The notes under the pieces were generated by a model, which was given only the letters and a program-made list of their open reading frames with translations, was not told the origin of the DNA and ran no database searches. Below, in pieces: positions 58,801-64,000 of a DNA stretch of 64,000 bases. Both the position numbers and the translations under genes were made by a program. This stretch comes from Desmodesmus armatus (Eukaryota; Chlorophyta; Chlorophyceae; Sphaeropleales; Scenedesmaceae), in assembly GCA_007449985.2 (NCBI GenBank), contig VIIQ02000689.1, forward strand, positions 124,001 to 188,000, given 5' to 3'. Position 1 is the first letter of the stretch. Every line of letters begins with the position of its first letter.

Positions 58801-60532
58801 TTGCGCTGTGTGCACCCGCTCACCTTGCTGGTAGGGTCTGCTGCCCTCATTGCTGTCAGTTCTGCCAGCAGGGCACGCAGCTTGCTCTCACACACAACAG
58901 CCTGAAGGAGTGGGAGGGGGGGGGAGAGGGACAGCAAGTGAGCTGGCGTTTGGCATAAACTTGTCGAGAGGGCTGTGTAATGACACTGGGCATCCATCAG
59001 CGGCTTGCTCTCACACACACACACACAACAGCCGGAGTGGGAGGTGGGGGGAGAGGCAAGAGAGGAACATCAGGTGAGCGGGGTCAGCAAGCTACTGGTA
59101 TATTGAAGGCTGTACTTGACAATGGGCTCCCATAGGTGGTGGCATGATGTGGTGGTGGTGATGAATGTGGGGGCTGGTTCATACGCCGTCACAAGAGTAG
59201 AGGTGCTGGACGTTGTTGTAAACCAACATTCAAGTTTGCTGTTGACTGCGCAGGAACCCCATGACACTAGCACCAGTAAAAGTGAAAGGAGAGCTGTGTG
59301 CCGCACCTGGTCATCGCCTGCGCCGGCACCGTAGCGTGTGCCCCTGCGAGTCGCCAGTCCAGTGCTACCACCACCAGCAGCACCGTCAGCAGCAGCAGGC
59401 TCCGCCCCGTCATCCTCCTGCCAGTCTCCATCATCCGACTCGCTGCCTCCCTCGCTGTCGCTGCCACCGCTGCTCTTGCTGCGGCGACGCTTCTTCTGCT
59501 TGGGGGGAGCTGCAAGGTGGAGTGGACAACACAGTGATACACAGAGTGAGAAAGAGAGCGGGGGGAGCTGCAAGGTGGAGTGGACAACACAGTGATACAC
59601 AGAGTGAGAAAGAGAGCGAGGAGGCAGCTTGGTGGCTGCAGGGGCCCATCGGTGTTTCTATCTCAAAGAGTTGCAAAGCACAAGTGGTTTGCTGCGGCTG
59701 GGCGGCATATCAAGGCCTTGACTACTGGGGGGGGGGGTGTTGCAGATGTTTGCTTTCACTGTTGAGGGTTACTCTCCACACTGGATGAAATCCGAAACGA
59801 AACAGGGAAACAGGTCAAAGGGGATAGATACATTTCTGCAAACCAGTGGGGCCCTGGTGCCTACCTGGCTCTGGCTTCTTGCCTGGTGCCCTGAGGTCTG
59901 CCCGTGTGACTGGCCCTCTGCACAGCGGGCAGTGAGGGTTGCTGCTCACAACCTGCAGTACACACACGCAAAACTTATGGGTGACAGAGCATTGGAAGGG
60001 GGCAGCAAGGTGGTGTGTATGGTCACTGACCGCACGTATGCTTCATCCCCCAGTAGCTGGAAAGGTCTGCTGCAATTGTATATGCATTGGGTGTCCTTCC
60101 TCTCTACGACCTTACAGGGACCAGACAGCTCAAGCTTGAGTCAAAGCAATGCAGCCCTAACAGTCAGAAACCGGGTGTTGCTGCCCTGCTCACCCCCAGG
60201 ATGCACTCCTTGCAGAACCAGTGTGTGCAGGTTGTCATAACAGGGGTGTCAAACGCATCCAGGCAGATGGGACACTCGTAGTCAGGCACTGCACAGCACA
60301 GCATATTTCAGCATAGAGCAGCTCCCGTTTGTGAATGGACAGCACACAAAGCATTTCACAGCCCAAGACAATCCTACACTGGCTTTCCCACAAGCGCATA
60401 TGGCACCTTCACACTCCCCCTCACCCCCCGGACATACAGTGTCTCTCACATGTCTCTCAAGTATCTCCCCAGTATCCTCTGTATCTGCACCCACCTATGA
60501 TGTTGCAGTCCTCCTGCAGCTTCATGGGGCTG

Positions 60533-60568
<36 letters not shown>

Positions 60569-63500
60569 GGAGGTGGCGCTGCTGCCGCCTGTGCCGCTGC
60601 GCGAGCCACCGTGGCCTCAGTCATGAGGTCTGAGGGCACACGCAGGTCATTGGGGGTGAGCTGACCCCCACTGCAGATCCTGTGGGGAACATGTTGGGCA
60701 GTGGGATGATGTGTGAGCGGGTCAGTGGAAAGAGTCAAGAAAGGGGCAGTGAAAGGTTTTTTGGGGGGGGGGGGGGGCACTGAAAAGCCCACTCCCATTG
60801 GCCCGTCGGGTGTCAGCATGAGGGCAAACCGAGCGACTCATGCCTCTGTCATGAGGTCTGAGAGCACACGCAGGTCGTGGGGGGTGAGCCGACCCCAATT
60901 GCATGTCCTGTGGGTGTTTGGGGGGAGGGGGGGGGGTTGGGGGGAGCAAGGATGCACTAGTTCGGATATGACGCAGCCAACTGCTCAGTATGCTCAGGTG
61001 CTAGCATAACAAGCACTCGTGATTCACACCCTGGCCGTACTACCAGCCACACCCCAATTTAGAACTTGTAAGTGAGTCCGGACTCACGTATGAGTTCTAA
61101 ATTGGAGTGTGGCTGGTAGTGCGGCCAGGGTGTGATTATGAGTGCTTGTTACCAATACTTGTGCCATCTTTGTTGGTTCATAGGGTCCTTCAGATGACAG
61201 TTTTGGCGATTACCTGTCCATAGGCATGTGACAAGTGTTGCAAACCAACACACAAGCCTCTAGTGCAACGATCGTGTGTTGCAAACCAACACACAAGCCT
61301 CTAGTGCAACAATCGTGTGTTGCAAACCAACACACAAGCCTCTAGTGCAACAATCGTGTGTTGCAAACCAACACACAAGCCTCTAGTGCAAGCACTCACA
61401 AGCACTCACCACTGAAGTACCTACCAGGAAGCTCCCACTGCCCAGCCTCTCGCCCCTCGTCCCAAGCCCACAAGTGCATCTAATCTATCTTGACATCATA
61501 GTTGTTGTGCAACAGCACTGAATCACCAGCCAGCCACTCACCAAACCTAAGGTGCCCCCCCTCCCCAGAAACTGACACCACTATTGGAACTAGCACCATC
61601 GAATGCAGAATATCGCTGCATGCTTTCTTCCGTCTCCTTGACACAAGGTGAACCAGACCCACCTGCGCAGTGGCTGCAGCAGCAACATGACCTGCAGCAG
61701 CTATTGGTTGCCAGCCTTCTGCCAGCCCATGCCAGCCATTGACACCACAGCCCCCCCTCCCCCCCCCCCCCCCCCCCACCACCACACACACATCCACGGT
61801 CACCATACAGCCTTACCTGCGCAGTGGCTGCAGCAGCGACATGACCTGCAGCAACTTCTGGTTGATGGTGTTGGCTGACATGCCGCGCACAGCAGACCAC
61901 ACCTCAGCAGCCTGGTGGTGCACACGCATGTACGCCTCACGCTCAGCACGAGACAACACCACTGCGAGGGCGGGTTAGGGGGGGCAGCATCAGGCAGGGA
62001 GGGGTGTGGGATTAGGAAGGTGGTGTGGGATCACGGGGAAGTAATGGGGTTGCACACGCATGTATGCCTCACGCTCAGCACGAGACAACACCACTGCAAC
62101 GAGGACAGCATCAGGCAGGAGGGCATGTGGTTGTACGACTAAACAACAGATAATGCAGCACATGCACAGCCACATCTCAGCACGCGACAGCACCACAGCA
62201 CGGAAGGGAGGGGCGCATCAGGCGGGTCAAGGGGTGTGGGAGAGAGAAGGAATGGAAATGCAGGCACAATCAGAGCCGCATGGAGAGGGTGCATTGGAAG
62301 CAGCTGTAGCTGTCCTCAAGTCATGCATGGCTGGTGACACGCAGGCACATAAGAACACGCCAGCAACACCGCAGGTGACACACAACACCCTTTGGTGCAT
62401 CGTTGGTCATTCCTCCCACCCCCCCCCCCCCCACAGAACCCCCCCCCACACACACACACACCACCACACACACACACCTGGCACCATGTCCTCTGTCTTG
62501 TCAGGCAGTGCCAGTACCGACTGGCCCTGAATGGTCTGTGCCTTGGTGTGTCTGATCATCGTGTGGCGCAGCGTGTACAGCAGAGGCACGGTGCTCACAC
62601 CGTAGCCGTACGCTGCAGCAACAGCAGCAGCAACGGCAGCAGCAGCAGCAGCAGCAGCAAAAATCAGCAGCGAATTCATCACAGAAGAAGAACAGCACCC
62701 TGCACCTACCTGTCCCTGGCCCAGCCTGTGGGCTGCCGTCTTTGCGCAGCTTTTTGGGGCAGAAACAACAAGCTGGGAGAGGGTGGGAGGGAGGGACACA
62801 GCCAAACATGTCTGCAGAAACCATTTGGATGTTCTGCAAGGACCCCAGACCTCATGCCAGAGCCTTCCACGACCGCCAGACCCCTTGAACACCCTGACAT
62901 CCACCCTCACTAATCCCCTTCAAGCCCTCAAGAGCCATTCAGTCAAAGCTTTCCCTCCGACATGCCCACCCCACATGCCCCTGAAAATTCTGAGCCCAGC
63001 TCCCTCACACTCCCTTCCCCTCCCAAGGGTCAACAGCAGTCGACCCCCCCCCCCCCCCCGACCCAGGCCAAACTCACAACCCCCCCCCCCCCCAGCCTGC
63101 TCACATGCGAAGGCGTGCTTGACGTATGCGTTAAAGTAGCTCTTGGTTGCGAAGGGCTGCATGTGAAGCACACTGAACTGACCTTTCCCCCTACCCCCGC
63201 CCCTCCCCCAGGCCCCACCCACACCAACGCGCCCCCCTCCCCCAAGTCTGCTCACATGCGAAGGCGTGCTTGACGTATGCGTCGAAGTAGCTCTTGGTTG
63301 CGAAGGGCTGCATGTGAAGCACACTGAACTGACCCAGCAGGTCGCTGATGTCGTTGTTGATGGGGGTGCCCGTGCAGATCCAACGCCTGGAGTATTGTTT
63401 TGGAGGGGTTGGGGGGCAAGGCGCGGGGGGACACTCACATGATGTTGTGTGGGGGCAGGGGAGGGGAGACACACAAATTGCCGTTGTTGATGCGAGTGCC

Positions 63501-63782
63501 GGTGCGCATACAGAGATATTGAACAGTGGTGCCGGAAAATCGGAGTGATGAAGTTCCCAAACACACATGCCTGACAGTGCAGTCTGGGCTGTGCAGTCCC
63601 CGCCCCTACCCCCTCTCAGCACCCCCCTCCCCTGTTTTCAGCACCCCACCCCCTCCCCCAAACGAGCACCCAAGTTCTCAGCCCCCCCCCCCCTTCCCAC
63701 CCCACCCACCCACCCCACCTGTCTGACACCAGTGCTGTGCATGCTTTGGAGTGAGCTGCTGCCATGTTCTTCACAGTGTGAC
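55821..63782 (-). CDS. RAD5/HLTF-like SNF2 ATPase with inserted RING finger (5' truncated)
   Basis: Chromatin/DNA-repair translocase with E3-type RING; the N-terminus lies past the right edge. Exons 63782-63719, 63386-63256, 62772-62710, 62612-62478, 61961-61817, 60679-60495, 60288-60194, 59952-59865, 59509-59307, 58901-58824, 58496-58371, 57756-57625, 56978-56913, 56744-55821 give 810 visible residues. In order: HTVKNMAAAHSKAC, motif III RRWICTGTPINND, HTMIRHTKAQTI, a C3HC4 RING (CPIC...CTHWFCKEC...CPLC), an acidic/basic linker (KQKKRRRSKSS), then lobe 2: ALVFSQYSNTLEWLKQRL, LLSIRSGAVGINLTAAN, and AIGRAWRMGQTRPVVVKRFY. RING between the helicase lobes is the RAD5/RAD16/HLTF/SHPRH plan, used in template-switch damage tolerance. 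The C-terminal 250 residues are alanine-rich low complexity. Many introns contain copies of exon edges. Confidence 0.9.
57551..57625. repeat. Telomere-like fragments in a SNF2 intron
   Basis: Several CCCTAAA/CCCGAAA-like units run up to the donor of the helicase exon ending at 57625. Similar pieces lie at 57389-57408, 57815-57835 and 58770-58802. Confidence 0.8.
58064..58112 (-). repeat. Intronic copy of a helicase exon 3' edge
   Basis: Matches 58369-58418 with changes. The minus-strand reading MPLKQCSNAI corresponds to MPLKQRSKAI of the real exon. Confidence 0.8.
59502..59618 (-). repeat. 57-bp tandem duplication across an exon acceptor
   Basis: Two near-identical units of about 57 bp, each containing the CTTGCAG acceptor and the first bases of the exon that starts at 59509. 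A related copy of the 58901 exon edge lies at 58999-59060. Confidence 0.85.
60848..60913 (-). repeat. Intronic copy of the 60679 exon 5' edge
   Basis: Repeats the acceptor and about 20 codons (LTPHDLRVLSDLMTEA against LTPNDLRVPSDLMTEA). More diverged than most other copies. Confidence 0.85.
61007..61151. repeat. Palindrome, about 72-bp arms, no loop
   Basis: Inverted arms meet at GAGTCCGGACTC near 61080; outer ends are TAACAAGCAC and GTGCTTGTTA. Located in a SNF2 intron. Only a few mismatches separate the arms. Confidence 0.92.
61236..61399. repeat. 41-bp tandem repeat, four copies
   Basis: Unit begins TGTTGCAAACCAACACACAA, with period 41 at 61236, 61277, 61318 and 61359. The copies are almost identical, so the array is recent. 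There are no unique spacers. Confidence 0.95.
61660..61711 (-). repeat. Intronic copy of the 61817 exon 3' edge
   Basis: Repeats the donor and the end of the exon (QVMSLLQPLRR region) with few changes, on the intron side. Confidence 0.85.
62053..62215 (-). repeat. Two intronic copies of the 61961 exon 5' edge
   Basis: 62053-62103 repeats the exon start (VVLSRAEREAYMRV) almost exactly, with one synonymous change. 62170-62215 is a third, more diverged copy. Confidence 0.85.
63106..63180 (-). repeat. Intronic copy of the motif III exon 3' edge
   Basis: 75 bp repeating 63248-63325 with about two differences, reading FATKSYFNAYVKHAFAC against FATKSYFDAYVKHAFAC, and including the GTGAGC donor. 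The 5' edge of the same exon is also copied at 63481-63513. Confidence 0.9.
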
Positions 63783-63784
63783 CT

Positions 63785-63785
<1 letters not shown>

Positions 63786-63854
<69 letters not shown>
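63786..63854 (-). repeat. (CTG)23 tract abutting a 3' splice site
   Basis: Twenty-three CTG units on the transcribed strand run directly into the CTGCAG acceptor of the SNF2 exon starting at 63782, replacing the normal polypyrimidine tract. Confidence 0.95.
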
Positions 63855-63857
<3 letters not shown>

Positions 63858-64000
63858 ACAACTTGAACGAACACTGAAGCAGGCAGTGGTGGCCCATGAG
63901 GGGGCAGGTGCGGCTGTACACGAACTATGCTGCACCAACCCCCCCCCAAACTGAACATGAACCCAAACTAATCACTCACCCACGAGGGGTCACCCCCTCA
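63855..64000. other. Right-edge sequence, presumed SNF2 intron
   Basis: Upstream intron of the SNF2 gene. A GGTGAGTG donor-like site on the minus strand near 63975-63985 could end the previous exon, but its phase cannot be checked. Confidence 0.3.

Noticed and set aside
61236..61399. 41-bp direct repeats resembling a CRISPR array
   Set aside because: The units are contiguous with no unique spacers, and the locus is an intron of a eukaryotic gene.

Overview
The window is nuclear DNA from a green alga, most likely a chlorophycean of the Chlamydomonas/Haematococcus type. The reasons are: a two-LOV phototropin of Chlamydomonas type; many short exons with clean GT-AG junctions; introns full of CTG/CAG, TGCTG-pentamer, GT and poly-G/C tracts; TGTAA (volvocalean polyadenylation) motifs downstream of several stops; and interstitial plant-type TTTAGGG repeats. 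The species is not named because nothing here fixes it. Gene models were built by hand, joining exons at GT-AG sites so that the reading frame closes. For every model the exon lengths sum to a whole number of codons.

Layout: phototropin, 3' truncated at the left edge (6-4371, -); divergent RAP-domain organelle-RNA protein (4880-9381, +); cyclic-nucleotide-dependent AGC kinase of PKG type with four cyclic-nucleotide-binding domains (10034-19380, +); small secreted, probably GPI-anchored protein (21272-22176, -), divergent from a small secreted Cys-rich protein (22687-23301, +); thiamine-pyrophosphate-type mitochondrial carrier (25439-27718, -); secreted FAS1 protein (29470-30958, -); unrecognised, probably plastid-targeted protein (32036-35069, -); mitochondrial NAD(P)-binding NmrA/NDUFA9-like protein (35753-38988, -); NAC beta subunit/BTF3 (39496-41464, -); divergent alanine aminotransferase (42564-49693, +); secreted GH105-type glycoside hydrolase (51267-54341, +); RAD5/HLTF-like SNF2-RING ATPase, 5' truncated at the right edge (55821-63782, -). 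There is no operon logic. The genes are unrelated housekeeping, signalling and secreted functions, linked only by three divergent promoter regions.

The unusual layer is structural. At least 18 partial copies of exon edges (exon end plus splice site) lie in the adjacent intron, in the same orientation as the real exon, in five genes. In alanine aminotransferase two copies differ from the real exons almost only at synonymous sites. In the RAP gene the two copies are separated by telomere-like DNA. Introns also hold three near-perfect palindromes of 115-160 bp and many TTTAGGG-like clusters between 48.9 and 58.8 kb. Together these look like scars of local duplication, fold-back and telomeric filling during break repair, but an assembly artefact from divergent haplotypes has to be excluded.
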